DNA of 64,000 bases from NCBI GenBank assembly GCA_036873755.1, contig JAVTVY010020255.1, forward strand, positions 1 through 64,000. Direction: 5' to 3'. The notes under the pieces are model-generated. The model searched no databases and had not been told where the DNA came from. It saw only the letters and a program-made list of their open reading frames with translations. Source of the stretch: Hanleya hanleyi (Eukaryota; Mollusca; Polyplacophora; Lepidopleurida; Hanleyidae). This document shows positions 11,983-23,999 of the stretch, piece by piece. The first letter of the stretch is position 1. Each line of letters begins with the position of its first letter. The position numbers were made by a program, and so were the translations under genes.

Positions 11983-12199
11983 CTCGACCCTTATTGCCCT
12001 ACTTCCGACAGAGGGCGCCACCAGTCTTGTGACGTCACTTCCGGTTCCGGTCATGTGACCGGAAGTGCCCTTTTGCGCGCCATTATTAATATCCGGTATT
12101 GTGCGCATGCGCAGGGGTCAAAGGTCACGTGACCGGAACGGAAGTGACGTCACAAGACTGGTGGCGCCCCCTGTCGGAAGCAGGTCAATAAGGGTCGAG
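11983..12199. mobile_element. Palindromic MITE A, copy 2
   Basis: It is bounded by CTCGACCCTTATTG and its inverse CAATAAGGGTCGAG. Both arms hold GGCGCCACCAG and TGACGTCA, and the right arm holds GGGTCA-A-AGGTCA (DR1) at 12115-12127. It is inserted at the 5' edge of the polymerase B fragment. Confidence 0.85.
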
Positions 12200-12204
12200 A
12201 TCCA

Positions 12205-13830
12205 GTTTATATACTACTATCATATTCCGATCTTAGGAATACGATATGCAGATAGCTTCAAAATGGGCATAAGGTGTATGCATAGATACATCTCGATTTT
12301 GATAAAGGATGTGTGACGACAATATGGGAATGACTCCCTTGTATCTAATGTTAATCAAGGTGGATTGTTTTTTAATCCAAAACCTGCCGAATCAGATTTT
12401 CCTAGAAGTTTACATACTGAATAACAGCCTTGAAAAAATTGCGATGCTACGTTGGAGATATGATTGATCAAAATGTGCTCCGCAGCCTGATTTGGTATTT
12501 TTCAGGCATTTACCGTGAGGAATATTGGAAAGAACCACGAATGGTTTTAGTTTGAGGTGTCATATTTTTGCTACATGACAAAACACTTCATGAAAATGCT
12601 CCAAAATACCAAAATAAACCCGGGAGCACATTTTGGTCAATCATACCTCCATTTCTATGCAACTGAACATCTCAGTTTTTTCGCAGGGGATATTCCACTA
12701 TGTGTACTTCCAAGAAAATGTTATTTGGTAGGTTTTGCAGTGAAACAAAAAATCGACTTTATTACTCTAACTCACCGAAGTTTTTAGTATGTAAACGTCA
12801 CATATCCTTTACACAATGAGCTAAGAACAATGCCTTGGACTAAACGAGTAGCATGAAAAATATGATTTTCAAATGACCCCATATGGCCGCAATTTTGAAT
12901 GTGATCATCAGATCTTGAATTTAAGGATATATGAATAGATTCAAAATGGGCATAAGATGTTAGGCTATGCTTAGAGAGTCATCTGTCATCTGTCATAAAT
13001 TAGCGTAGTGAGCTAAGAATAGTTTCTTGAACTTTACGAGCAAGATGAAAAAGTATGATGTTCAGATGATCCCATATGGCCGTCATTTCGAATTTTTTCA
13101 GCATATCTTAAGTTGTGCTTAGATATCTCTCGGTTTGGAAACATTTGCACAGTGAACTAAGAATAATGCCTTGGACAAAACGAGTAACATGAAAAAGAAT
13201 GATTTTCTGATGACCCTCATATGACCGCCATTTTGAATTTGACATCAAATCTTGATCTTACAGATCTATAAATATATTCAAAATGGGCATAAGCTGTCAA
13301 GGTATGCATAGATATCTCTCAGTTTGTATACATTTGCGCAATGATCTAAGAAGAATACCTTGGGCTATAGGAGCACGATGAAAAAAGTATGATTTTAAGA
13401 TGACCCATATGACCGACATTTTGAATTTTGCAAGCATATCTTAATCTTGTAGAAAAACAAATAGATTCAAAATCGGCGTAAGATGCTAGGCTATGCTTAG
13501 ATATCCCTAACTTTTTACAATGAGCTAATAATAATGCCTTGAATTATAGCCTACTAGCAACATGATAATGTATGATTTTCAGACGACTCCATATGGACGC
13601 CATTTTGAATTTGACCATCAAATCTTAATCTTAGGGATATTCATATAGATTCAAAATGGGAATAAAATGTTATTGCTGTGCTTAAAGATCCCTCGGTTTT
13701 GATAAATTTGCGCATTGAGCTAAAAATAATGCCTAAACTATACGAAAATCATGGAAAGGTTTGATTTTCAGATTGCCCCACATGTTCGCCATTTTAAATT
13801 ACACCATCATATTTTAAGCTGCCATATCAC
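12205..13830. repeat. Degenerate ~185-bp tandem repeat
   Basis: CATTTTGAAT-type segments recur near 12890, 13084, 13228, 13418, 13602 and 13788. Each is followed by ATAGATTCAAAATGGGCATAA, a TATGCATAGATATC segment and GAGCTAAGAATAATGCC. Spacing is about 145-190 bp. The first unit (12240-12340) is separated from the rest by about 500 bp of other sequence. No coding content. Confidence 0.75.
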
Positions 13831-14439
13831 TCACATCTAGCAATCACACAGCAGCCCATATACTGCTTCCACCTGTGGAAGTTCCACGAAACAGCCCCGT
13901 TCTGTGTGGTGTTCATAAAAGTATCATACAAGATAGTGATTAAACTAGAGGCTACAAAATTGAAACTTACAAAACTTACAAACTTAAAAAACTCTTCGAA
14001 GCGAGCTCTACTGAAAAATGCAACAATAAAAAACAACCTGGCTGTTTTTATGACGTTCTCGTGACGCCATATTCTAGGAAGACAATTTTTGACTGATCTT
14101 TGATGCGATTTCAAATTCATTTTATTTAAGCGTTGTACCCTAAATTGCAAAATATTTACAAAACATGCACAATGGTTGACTCGGAGGTCATAAATAGATC
14201 CAAAATGACTTATTATGAAAAGCTGGACAGTAATTCAAGTTTCAGCTCGGGGAAAAAAATCCCCCTTCCTCTCCGAGGCCAGATGAAGTTAAATAGCTTG
14301 TTGGAAAGAAAGCACTTCGCGCTAGAGTCATGATCTTACATGTAGTAAATATAATTAAGCCTACCACTGCACACGTGAAAACCCGACGGGTAATGTTTTA
14401 TCAAGTAGACAATTTCACAGACCCATCCTCTTGTTATTG
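13831..14439. other. Sequence between tandem repeat and downstream MITE-like repeat
   Basis: No gene signature is visible. An antisense open frame of about 107 codons has low-complexity, Phe-rich content and no domain. Confidence 0.35.
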
Positions 14440-14890
14440 ATGGCAGCATCCTTGGAGACACTGTAGGGAACTTCCTACCAAACTTTCTACTCTCTCTCCG
14501 GAACGAGAAAACATTGAGAGCCGACACTCTGTGACGTTGTATTGTGTCATTCGAGGTCATTTTGAGGCTATTTGCATACCCCCAGCAGCGAATGATAGCA
14601 GATTCAATGCGGAGTTTTTCTGCGAGAAAAGATGGGCCAAAACTATTTTATTTCACATCAGGGTAATATTTATTAATTTATCATGCAGGTTTTTTAAAGA
14701 AAACACACAAATAAAAAAGTCGGCAAATCTGACAGACAAATCGATCAAAAATATCTGTTGTGAAAATGAGTTACCAAAGCGGCCATCTTGGATTTTTTAC
14801 ATTTCCTGAGAGAGCTTGGCCCAGGGGTATAGTGTAGTAAGTTACAGTTCCTTAGCTCTAGCAGAGAATATTTGGGGGGGGGGGTAGACT
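14440..14890 (+). repeat. Non-autonomous repeat family, copy 2
   Basis: It shares blocks with copies at 7190-7775 and 38575-38950 (CCAAACTTTCTACTCTCT, TTATTTCACATCAGGGTAA, GCGGCCATCTTGGA). It ends at a run of ten or more G, about 80 bp downstream of the Toll-like receptor stop codon. Confidence 0.65.
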
Positions 14891-14964
14891 CCCTTCACAG
14901 GTACCAGATATGGTTTACCCAACTACTAGGGTTGTTTCGCATAAAATGGATGCAAGTTTGAGAG

Positions 14965-17653
14965 TCAGGTAGACTTTATGGCTCTCACGAGTCTCCTCCA
15001 GAACAGATCATTTCCATGCGGATCGTCTGGCTGCTCCATGTATGACTGACTATGGAGCAACTCTGTAATATCGGCCGACAGATCTCCGGCGGATAAAGCC
15101 TCCATTTTCACCACAATCAGGATGTCTCTTCCCTTGTGTATGCCCTCCATACGAGCCATGTTCAGCTCGTACTCGCACCATTTGCTTTTCAGAAAGGTCC
15201 TAGATAACAGGACCACTGTTTTCCTGCTATTTTCGATAGCCCGCATGATGTTGTCTGTGACGTAAAGACCGGGAATGAAATCTCGTTTGTCGATACACAG
15301 CTTCAACCCCGCGTCTTTTTCTAGCTTCGGTATCGCAGAGTCAATGCTAAACCTCCGGTCAGAATCTTCATAACTGATGAAAGCATCGTGTGCGAATGAG
15401 TCAACATTTTCGCCCTCTAGCCTCTCGTAACCCGTTCTCAGTCTTCGATGTGCCATATAATACAGGAACCATCGGATCTTCCAGCGATATCGACGGAGAA
15501 TTATTAACAGGATAACCACGAAGAGAATGGCCGCTGACACTGACAAGCCTGTGACCAGTGGTACTTCTGATATACACCTCTGCTTGAGATAAACTAATAC
15601 TGCTGGAGTATCATTCAACAGTTGACGGCTGTCGTTAAATAATAAGCATAAAGTGTGGTTCCATAAATGAATTGTAACACGCGTCTCGGTCAGCCAGCGG
15701 ACGAAATATTCGGTTTCACAACGGCAATACAGATGGTTGCCCTTGAGAGCCACACTAATATTGGCGTTTTCTTGCAGGCAATCAAGATCTTTCAGAAGAA
15801 TTTGTGGTGGGGCATGGAGTGTATTGTAAAGGAGATTCAGACCACGTAGATTGGTGAGTGACGCTATGCTACCCTCCCAGGAGCTGATATAATTGTGCGA
15901 GAGGTCTAGATAACGGAGGCTGCGAAGACCAGAAAATAAGCCTGGTATGATGTATTCCAAGTTATTCTCTTCCATATTGAGAACCTCTAGGCTGGTGAGA
16001 TTGGAGAAGGTCTTAACATCGAGCACTGGCCCAAGCTTGTTTCGTCCAATGATCAGATTCTTGAGACCTCTAAAATATGCAAAGAATGTTGGAGACACCA
16101 AAGTACACTCGTTCCCTGATAGGTCAAGATGCTCGAGTTGCTGAATGCCCTCTATTGGCCCATTCCAAATGGTAAAACGATTGTTAGAGATATCCATAGA
16201 CGTGATGTGTGCTTCAGCTAAAATTATACGCGGAAGCACGATATCAGTTTTGAAGGATCGTCTCAAATAAACAGCTCGCAGATGCTTCGGCAACCTTAGC
16301 TCAGTAGAAGCATACGATTTTGAGGAAACATATCTATTGCTACCACTATTCGTGTATCTGTGAACGCCTTCAACAGCGCCTTCAATACCGACGGCGACAC
16401 TTGAAATAGCTTGAAAACTGCCGTTGATAACGCGCAGGTTTTTCAGACGGAGTAGATCCAGTAAGTTTATTGGGGACGCCTGTATTCTGTTCCAGGATAT
16501 TGAGAACACTCTCAACGACAGAGGCAACATTCGGATGCTGTCTGGTTCAATCTGAACAATTTTGTTATTGTCCAAATACAGTTCTTCCAGTCTGGTTTGA
16601 CCAAGGTATTTGAGGTCGTCTGCCATTATGCTTGTGAAAATATACCCAGATTGTATCCGTTGACATATCAACTTTCGTATAGTTGTGTTCTGAAGTCCGT
16701 ACGTGCTCTGTCCCATATTGTGTAACTCCAGCTTCAGGTTGTAGCTCATATCCATGGTATGGATGTTTGGCAAGTTGCAAAATGCTTCGGGGTGGATTCA
16801 GCGGAGATCACAGTGGGACAGATTTAGGATCCTAAAGCTCACATTCTTTAACACCGCAAACATGTCTTTTGTAATGAACTGAAACGATGGCGATCCAGAC
16901 AAATCCAATATGTTGAGACGAACAAGATTGCCAAAACTCGCACCAAATGTCTTGTTTGAAACACCGTTGATACGAAGAATTTCCAAGGTCTTCATTTTCC
17001 CGATCGCAGTATCCGGGTAGTCGTCATCTTCTCCAATTTGATTGGATGTCAAACTCAGTTCGTGGAGACTTGACAATGGTAAGAATACGTTTACCGGAAG
17101 TTGTTTCCTGGATATGTTTAGAATGTTATCGCTAAGATGCAGTTTCGTAAGATTACTCAAACCAGTAAATGCACCCACTGCCATGAAGGAAATATAGAGA
17201 TTCAAGCGAAGCAAGATCGCAAAAAGAATCATTAAGTAGCTGTTTAATGCTGTTGTTGTACAGATCAAGGTACACAGCTGCTTGAGGAATGTTATTCGGT
17301 ATTGCCAATAGGCCAAGGTCGGAACAGTCCACGATTAAGTTGTTGGTACTCGTGTCATTTCGACAAGTGCATGGGACAGGGCACGTTTTGATCCGCAGTC
17401 CCACAAGCTTTGTCAGTCGGCCATAATTTGTAGGTTTTTGCTTCGCCCGCACCATTGCGGAACCAGCATCGTTGATGATCAATGCTTCGTTCACCTCTGT
17501 CGGACTTTTGGGTCTATGTTGCTCCTTCAACCTGGACCTTGTCTTCCATGGCGATACTGGGAATTCACGATTAGGATGTATTAATCTTCCCGCCACCAGA
17601 CTTAACTGGATGACAATTACAGTCACCTTCCAATATTGAGAAAGTACAGACAT
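14965..17653 (-). pseudogene. Toll-like receptor, reading frame interrupted twice
   Basis: Innate-immune receptor that senses ligands with leucine-rich repeats and signals through a cytoplasmic TIR domain. From the N-terminus: ATG at 17653, hydrophobic signal (VTVIVIQLSLVAG), cysteine-rich LRRNT (CPVPCTC), many LRRs, LRRCT (YCRCETEYFVRW), a TM helix (LSVSAAILFVVILLIILRR), then a full TIR domain with box 1 (HDAFISYED), box 2 (RDFIPG) and box 3 (FWRRL). Two lesions are visible. Around 17160-17215 the first LRR changes frame and looks several residues short, so a small deletion is likelier than a base-call error. At about 16798-16800 a TGA interrupts LRR sequence that continues in the same frame as the 602-codon remainder. 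The frame from there through TM and TIR is intact. It may be a recent pseudogene, a null allele, or carry assembly errors. The arrangement is a single-exon TLR; which TLR class cannot be said. Confidence 0.9.
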
Positions 17654-18859
17654 TCCAACTCAGATTCGTAGATCAGCTATCTTAGGAAGGGTAATGGTGT
17701 CCGACTGAAAAATAGTAATAAAACAGTTAAAGTGGTAGTAGCGAGAGTTTTTTTACAGAAATATTCAGTTAATAACATAATGTGATGAAAGTTATTTGGT
17801 GCTTGACATCACCTTCATTTTCAATATCGCGTGCATTAAAGTAACTGACATTCTCTAGAAAACCATGGCGTTACATATATGATGTCACTTCCGGTGGTGT
17901 ACTGCACGGGCTGGAATCCTGTTCAAAGATCTGACTGGTGACAGGTGTATTATTATGCCCCAATTAGGTGGTTGGGAAACGCTGTGTATTTACGTTGTCA
18001 GTGGAAACAATGCATATACAAAAGGCTTGTGACGTAATTACGGTAGGCGGAGCTTTGTGCGTCATTTTTTGCAATGGATCGACATTTTTCTCCCTTGTCT
18101 TATAAGAGAAGTCAGCGCACGCACATGTTTATTTAAACACATGTCTATCATCCTTCCATATTTAATCCCCGTGTTTACTAATTATGTGTAGAAACTATCC
18201 CAGTCACTCTCCCATCGTCAAAGTTTATAACCTCCAAAACTGTAACAACCCCTAACTGCATTGGGTCGACAAACATGACGCGCATGCATATTCATTCATA
18301 ATCGACATTTGTCGAGACAGGAACATTTTATCTGCCTACTGGGGAGACGAAAATTGCATCCAATATATAAATCGGAGGGTGAACAGGTTAGATCCTAAAC
18401 TATTTGACAAGAATATACAATACATAGCCCAATTTAGCTGTGAAATCCCTCCGCTCCTTTTAGTAACGGACCATGCTGATTATCTGACAAGCATGCGCAC
18501 AAAAATGCGCGTCGCGATTTTAACTCGAATGCAATCAGAGGGTGTATGTGACAGTAGGCAGTGTACAATCTGATGTCAGGAGAATGATGTGATCATGCGT
18601 ATGCTTCAGTTTGTCGGTGCGTACAAAATACGTATTTCCACGAAACTACGTTCATGTAAAAGTAATAAACGGAAATACACTGAAAGCTCTATTGATTTGA
18701 AACAATGGATGTGGAACAGAGAATTTTTTTTAGCACATACAAACCTGAATGCCAAATCTGGCACAATTCGGAGAAAATTTAATGTTGATCTAAGTTAATT
18801 TGAGGCTTCCGGTGACTTCGATATAAATACCTTCTCAATGAGAATATTCAGACCGCTCA
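17654..18859. other. Upstream region of the Toll-like receptor
   Basis: No gene is recognised. A promoter for the TLR should lie near 17700-18200 on the - strand, but I see no unambiguous core element. Confidence 0.35.
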
Positions 18860-19212
18860 TGAATTGGAGTGATACACAAGAGGTGGGTAAAAATTGACGA
18901 CGTCGGGTGACTAAAGAGCAACCATACGGTGGATTCTCGGACGTAGCCCGAGTATCTCAGGCGCGCTTTTATTGCAGATGTTCATGTGGAGACTATCCGA
19001 CACCCAGCACAGGCTAAAGCGGAATTAGATACGATAGCTCGGGAGCTGTTATGATAGACCAGCTCAAACGACTAATCCGGTGTTAATGAGTGAGCATCCT
19101 AGACGTCTGATGGAGAAAACGCCTCAGCATGGGGTAAACCTGGTAAAAGCAAGATTACACAGAAAAACTAACCTGTAATGCCCGACGTCGTACGGCTTAA
19201 ATTTATCACCAA
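18860..19212. repeat. Inverted-repeat block, orientation 1 (candidate left terminal repeat)
   Basis: It consists of block Q (GGATTCTCGGACGTAGCC..GCGCTTTTATTGCAG) followed by block R in reverse (CCTGTAATGCCCGACGTCGTACGGCTTAAATTT). The same pair occurs inverted at 29190-29585. It occurs again in this orientation at 36862-37178/41640-41765 and 47122-47433/49458-49575, each split there by an insertion. Opposed copies flanking capsid-like, ATPase-like and pX-like remnants suggest terminal inverted repeats of a Polinton-like element. Confidence 0.65.
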
Positions 19213-21919
19213 GCTAGACTGAATTCAGGCTCATTTATCCAATGGTTAAATGAGTCTAAGGGCCATGGATTTATTTAATGATTTACCAACGCTGGCGTTC
19301 ACGAAACATATCCCGTTTCCAAGACGCGGTCACCGCGAGCGCTGGTGAGGCGAACACTCGATCGCTGTCTGCCGGCGGTTTGAGATACCCATGTACAATT
19401 GGCCTTTTGCAGGGTTTTATGGAGCTTCGGTTACAACTTCGAATTCGGGTCTGACGAGAGATCACGATCTTCAGTCTTCGGTAAGACTGAGCCTGGGATC
19501 GTGTGTATCCATTCTCAGCTTACTTTATGCAACTGCAAGAGGGAATTTTCAGAAATCAATACCACGTGACTAAAGCCTACCGACGTAACCCCAACGTAAC
19601 CCATCCTTTTCGAGTCATGTGATGTCCTACTTGTTCAAAATTACAGATCTACCACGCCTCTTGAATGATACGAAAGTTATTCATACCTATATGTTTTGTA
19701 AGCCCAGGCAATATCTTTTTTCCGAAGTGGTATGAAAACCTGCAATTTATTAGGTTTCTCCAGTCTATTCTCCGCTGGATGAAGGCCGAACAGAATCCGG
19801 TAAAGTAACGGATATCGCTCCGCGATAATGGAGACACACGATTCGCAAGCCATCTTATGGATGGCGAAGTGTACGCAAATGCGCGACTTCACTGAAGCAA
19901 ACAGTGGAAACGGTTCTCAATCCTCTCACAAACTTCCTTATAATTAGTAGATTGTGAGTCACACGTAAAATAGCTGTCTGAGAAGCAGAACAGAAGATGT
20001 TACATGTTGGTCCTCATGTTCACATTCGAGTGAGTGAGTGAGTGGTGAGTGAGTGAGTGAATATGAAATAACGTCGTTTTCGACGCTATTTTGTTTCCTA
20101 TTCTAAAGCACACAGGTGAAATGACAACGAGAAGCAACACTTATACTACGTATGGGGAAACACACAGACCGAAAACAATGGAAAGGAATTACACGAGGAC
20201 AGTATAATATCCACATCACATATGACAATTCATGAAATCTGAGACAAGAAGGGAAATTAATATTTAAATACCTGCATGCTCGATAGAAGCAGCAGAAGAA
20301 GCCGGCATTCAATGTCTTCGTGAGTGCCTTGTTAGGACTGTGCGCATAGAGTCCGCCTATCCAGGACACAGAAAGTCTTCAGAGCAATTGAATGTGTCGA
20401 ATTTATTTTTAATATATAAATAAATCTCAACTTCCGTGTTGCATTTAATGTGCAATTGAATTTTACTCTCTTTATAATCAATATTCTGACGTCAGTATCG
20501 GATTAAAGAAACGCTGGGGTTTAGCTAAGACATATGAACTCACCTACTATTCTGTCCCAAATACAAGTGTCAAATTTCTCATTAACTATTCTACCATCGT
20601 TCGAATTTCCGCGTCCATGCTCATACACCTAATTCGTATGTCAGCATTACATGTAGCACTAAATTCAAGGAAAATCAAAATTGTGTATAACCATTGTCCA
20701 ACAGGAGAGAAGCGGTCAACATGCAGTTTTAATGATAATATCAGGGCGTTCAAAAATATCAAATCCGTATCAGTGATCAGTATGCTTAATCCATAGGAGA
20801 TTCGTTTTATGTCGTTATATAAAAATTCATATATGTCACTCACGCTTTGATTGTGAGTGTTCATATGAACACCATGACGATCTGGCACGCTACGCTGGTA
20901 TTTTGCTATCAGCATGCGACATCTATCAGTTAAGGAGACGATAAAATAAGGTTGAATTTTGGCCTATACCACGCCGAATGCAATCACCACGTCACAAAAA
21001 TCAATCAACCACGTCACATTGATCAACGTGTGGTATTACGTTCCACGGACTATCTGTCAATCTATCATCAAAATTATGGGTGAGACTTTAAAATTCAATT
21101 GAAACGACCATTAACATTCACTGGATTGTGATCTATCGCACTATTCGATATAACTACACAATTTAAAATTACCGAAGAGGGTAATGCATACGTGTATTGT
21201 TCATTATGCGAGGATACTGGTAATAGCAAAGGACCCCTCCTAAAGCGAGTTTACCTCAGTAGTGGAAACAGAAACATAAATCACTATACACGTGGTAAGC
21301 GGGCATGATTTTTACCGAATCCTACAACAGTTACACTCTATCTAATACGTTATTCTTTCCTATTCTGATGGAAGAAGCTCAGAGTACTCCGAAAAAGACG
21401 TGGTTCATATTCGGAAAGAAAATTGCTAGAAGTGAAATTGTATATTTCTGCCAAGTGAACATTAGGACTATATATCCATAATTATTACTAGAATAATATC
21501 ACAGTCTGTCACGAAAATACCAATCTCTTGACTGCGCTTTTAACTAGTAGTTTCGGCTATCTATTTCCAAATCGACGAATTAATTCCAACGAGAAATAGG
21601 CCTGTACTCAAATAAACTATCCTCTCCCTATATAAGTTAACCCACCGCAAGTGCCCTTCATTCGATGATCCATCGACGAGTAAACACTTCAACTACCGCA
21701 ACAATATGACGGGGCGATTCTATATATGATATATATCGCGGGGATCGTGCCAAACATTAAACCCAACAGAGAGCGCTATTTAACGATATAACAGATTATA
21801 CGTCAGTTGCATCTACCGCTGAGCGGGCTAGATCCAGACTTAATCTCGAGTGACAACAACTCAAAACGATACCTCGAAGTGAAGAGGACACTTTGATAAA
21901 GAAATCGCTAGGGGTAAGA
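19213..21919. other. No gene recognised; dispersed repeat and GTGA microsatellite
   Basis: It contains a (GAGT)n microsatellite at about 20029-20062 and an inverted copy (about 20640-20870) of the dispersed repeat seen at 2800-2960. A TATATAAG at 21629-21636 lies about 285 bp before the small basic ORF and could be a decayed element promoter. No other coding signature was found. Confidence 0.35.
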
Positions 21920-22036
21920 ATGTCTCAGGATAAAGCATCGACAAATCGTAAGACGAAATCATCTAAAACTCAAAGACAAAAAGCGATAAAAAAGAAAGTC
22001 CACCAAGACGATATATATCAAGAGGAAGTCGGTTAA
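21920..22036 (+). CDS. Small lysine/arginine-rich ORF
   Basis: A 38-codon frame from ATG to TAA, rich in Lys, Arg, Gln and Ser (KTKSSKTQRQKAIKKK) with an acidic end. It is in the same frame as the first capsid-like segment that starts some 60 bp further on, so it may be the basic N-terminus of that gene cut by a stop, or a separate small DNA-binding protein. Its function is not known. Confidence 0.35.
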   Translation: MSQDKASTNRKTKSSKTQRQKAIKKKVHQDDIYQEEVG

Positions 22037-22860
22037 ACGGAATATATTTCAGTAAGGATGATATAATTCCTATCTTCGAGTTACGGTGATATAAAACCGC
22101 AAGAACATCCTTTATTCAGCCTTCCGCCTACACAAACGGCTTTCGAGCGAGAATATTACATTTCATACGGACCACAATCTCATACAACCGACGGGGGATC
22201 GGTGAAGTTTTCCGTTCGAGGTTGGGGAGTATATCTATCTGAAACGCACCATATTGCATCTGAAATATAAGATAGTGCACGAAGATGATACCCCCAGATG
22301 AGAACGTCGGTCCGATAAATCTTTTATTGCATCCACGTTGTCCCAAACTGATCCCTCCATACAGGAGAAATTTGAACGCGATGCTAAAACGGCCTTTTTG
22401 ATGCTAACGGCTATATTAATAATGCCTCATGTCTCATGGTTCGTGCCCAAAAGATTAAAGAGAGCCGTGCCGCCGAGTTGCAAAGACTGATTATCACGCC
22501 TCACATTAGATAATTGCGACGTCAGCATCCGGATGTACAGAGTTCCGACTGCATTTACTCTCATGTCATCTGAGGACAGCCCCAACTAAAAACAAATCGT
22601 ACTCAATGATGTATACCTCAAAGCTCTAGGACTTCTAGGACACATGAACACCCTCGAGAGGACGACCGCCAAATGTTCGTTTATGAGAAAACAGGTCAAG
22701 ACAGCGTCTATTAGCAGAGGACAAGTAAGCTACGTATGGGATGATATTCCCTCTCGTTTAGTCGTAGGTTTTATCTCCGCCGAAGCCACATCCGGACCTA
22801 CCAGAAGAATACGCTAAACTTTCAACACTTCTCTCTATCTACCATCTGTGTTTATCTAAA
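22037..22860 (+). pseudogene. Degenerate major-capsid-like gene of a Polinton/adintovirus-type element
   Basis: Several frames interrupted by stops and shifts together resemble a double-jelly-roll major capsid protein of metazoan Polintons and adintoviruses. In order: SVKFSVRGWGVYL with a downstream acidic stretch, ENVGPINLLLHPR in a second frame, YINNASCLMVRAQKIKES, and near the end WDDIPSRLVVGFISAEATSG. This last piece looks like the best-conserved C-terminal capsid segment. At least five stops or frame changes are visible, so it is not functional. The capsid-like segment occurs once in this window, next to the first core-protein-like segment and inside the inverted-repeat bounded region. 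Identification rests on remembered family patterns and needs a profile search. Confidence 0.5.
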
Positions 22861-22944
22861 CGGAGTGAGCGTACCTCATCGACCGTTCACGTCTGCATAT
22901 GACGTTGAAACTGCAGCATTCTCTCAATGCATCCCCGCTTACTT

Positions 22945-23410
22945 GAGTGAGTCACCATACCATCGATTTGTAAATCTGACTCTATCGAATTAATTGACAT
23001 TGAAAAAGATACATTACTCATTATTCTACTGTATACATTTCGAAAAAGATTGACGAGAAAAAGCGCTGGGTTTGTGGGCATTCCTAAAATCTAATGGTGA
23101 TAAAATTAAACAATGGATATAGAAGGGCACGCTTGTATTCGAAGGTAACTCCATTACTCAGTCTCATATCGTGGACTTGAGAAGAGATGCAATTCTCTCC
23201 AGAAATGGAACTCACTCTGTCGGAAGTGACAAATTCTTTCAAGGACTTTACAAACCACACGATAATAGTGGTTCTCTAATGGAGAGCGAGGAAATCTAAT
23301 GCGAGAAGAATGTTGGAATTCAGCGCAAATAGGAGAAGGATCTATATACGTCAAAGGAACATCGTCGAAATCATCGGAAAAACGACCATCGATAACAAAA
23401 AACATGGCTT
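22945..23410 (+). pseudogene. Viral-element core-protein-like segment, copy 1
   Basis: A decayed frame with ILLYTFRKRLTRKS, a tract ending DIEGHACI, and a conserved stretch around HIVDLRRDAILSRNG broken by frame changes. Related segments at 29645, 35510 and 45860 show the same order. This type of ORF commonly sits beside Polinton/adintovirus-like capsid genes in lophotrochozoan genomes, as far as I remember. I do not know its role. Confidence 0.4.
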
Positions 23411-23612
23411 AGATTTAGTTGTTAACTTGAAATGTATACTCACCATGTTTGATATTATGAATAAAATTTTGATATTTGTAAAAGACAGCTGTTAAATATG
23501 TATTTCGAATTTTCAATCCTAATGGGGCACTCAGTAGCCAGTCGTCATCCTATGCAATTGCTCGCGTTCTTAATCGATATAACATTTTCTTACAACAAAA
23601 ATTCGAGCTGCC

Positions 23613-23891
23613 ATGAAAGGAAAATGGTCTATCCGTTGTCCTGTCGAACACAACGCCAAGTGCGCCTGCTCGTACCCCGCACACTCCGGTATTCAAGCGA
23701 TGAATGATGCAAGATTCGAGCTTCGTCTTACAATATATATCAGCAGACACATGAACGAAAGCTCCGTCAGAAGCTACAACAGGGAATGTTCCTCAGCTAA
23801 AAAAAACACACAGCGAAACACTGTCCTACGGGACAGCATGAATATCCATCGCGCAGCCTGGTGCCTGCAGTTGTTGTACCTCTCCAACTAA
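23613..23891 (+). other. Conserved unrecognised open segment, copy 1
   Basis: An open stretch with KWSIRCPVEHNAKCACSYP and a downstream NDARFELR, shared with 30360-30570 at near-identical protein sequence and in damaged form near 36390-36480. Conservation could simply reflect recent duplication of the unit. No domain is recognised. Confidence 0.3.
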
Positions 23892-23999
23892 GCCCTATAT
23901 TTACCAGGACCGGATCCGAGTGGAACATTCTAGCCTCGACCAATCCCCATTGCTGCACAACTCAACTCGAGCAAGTTATCCTCTTTTGGTTTCATATCT

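Noticed and set aside
16798..16800. TGA in the Toll-like receptor read as selenocysteine
   Set aside because: It lies in ordinary LRR sequence where no redox residue is expected, and the gene has a second break, so a nonsense change is simpler.
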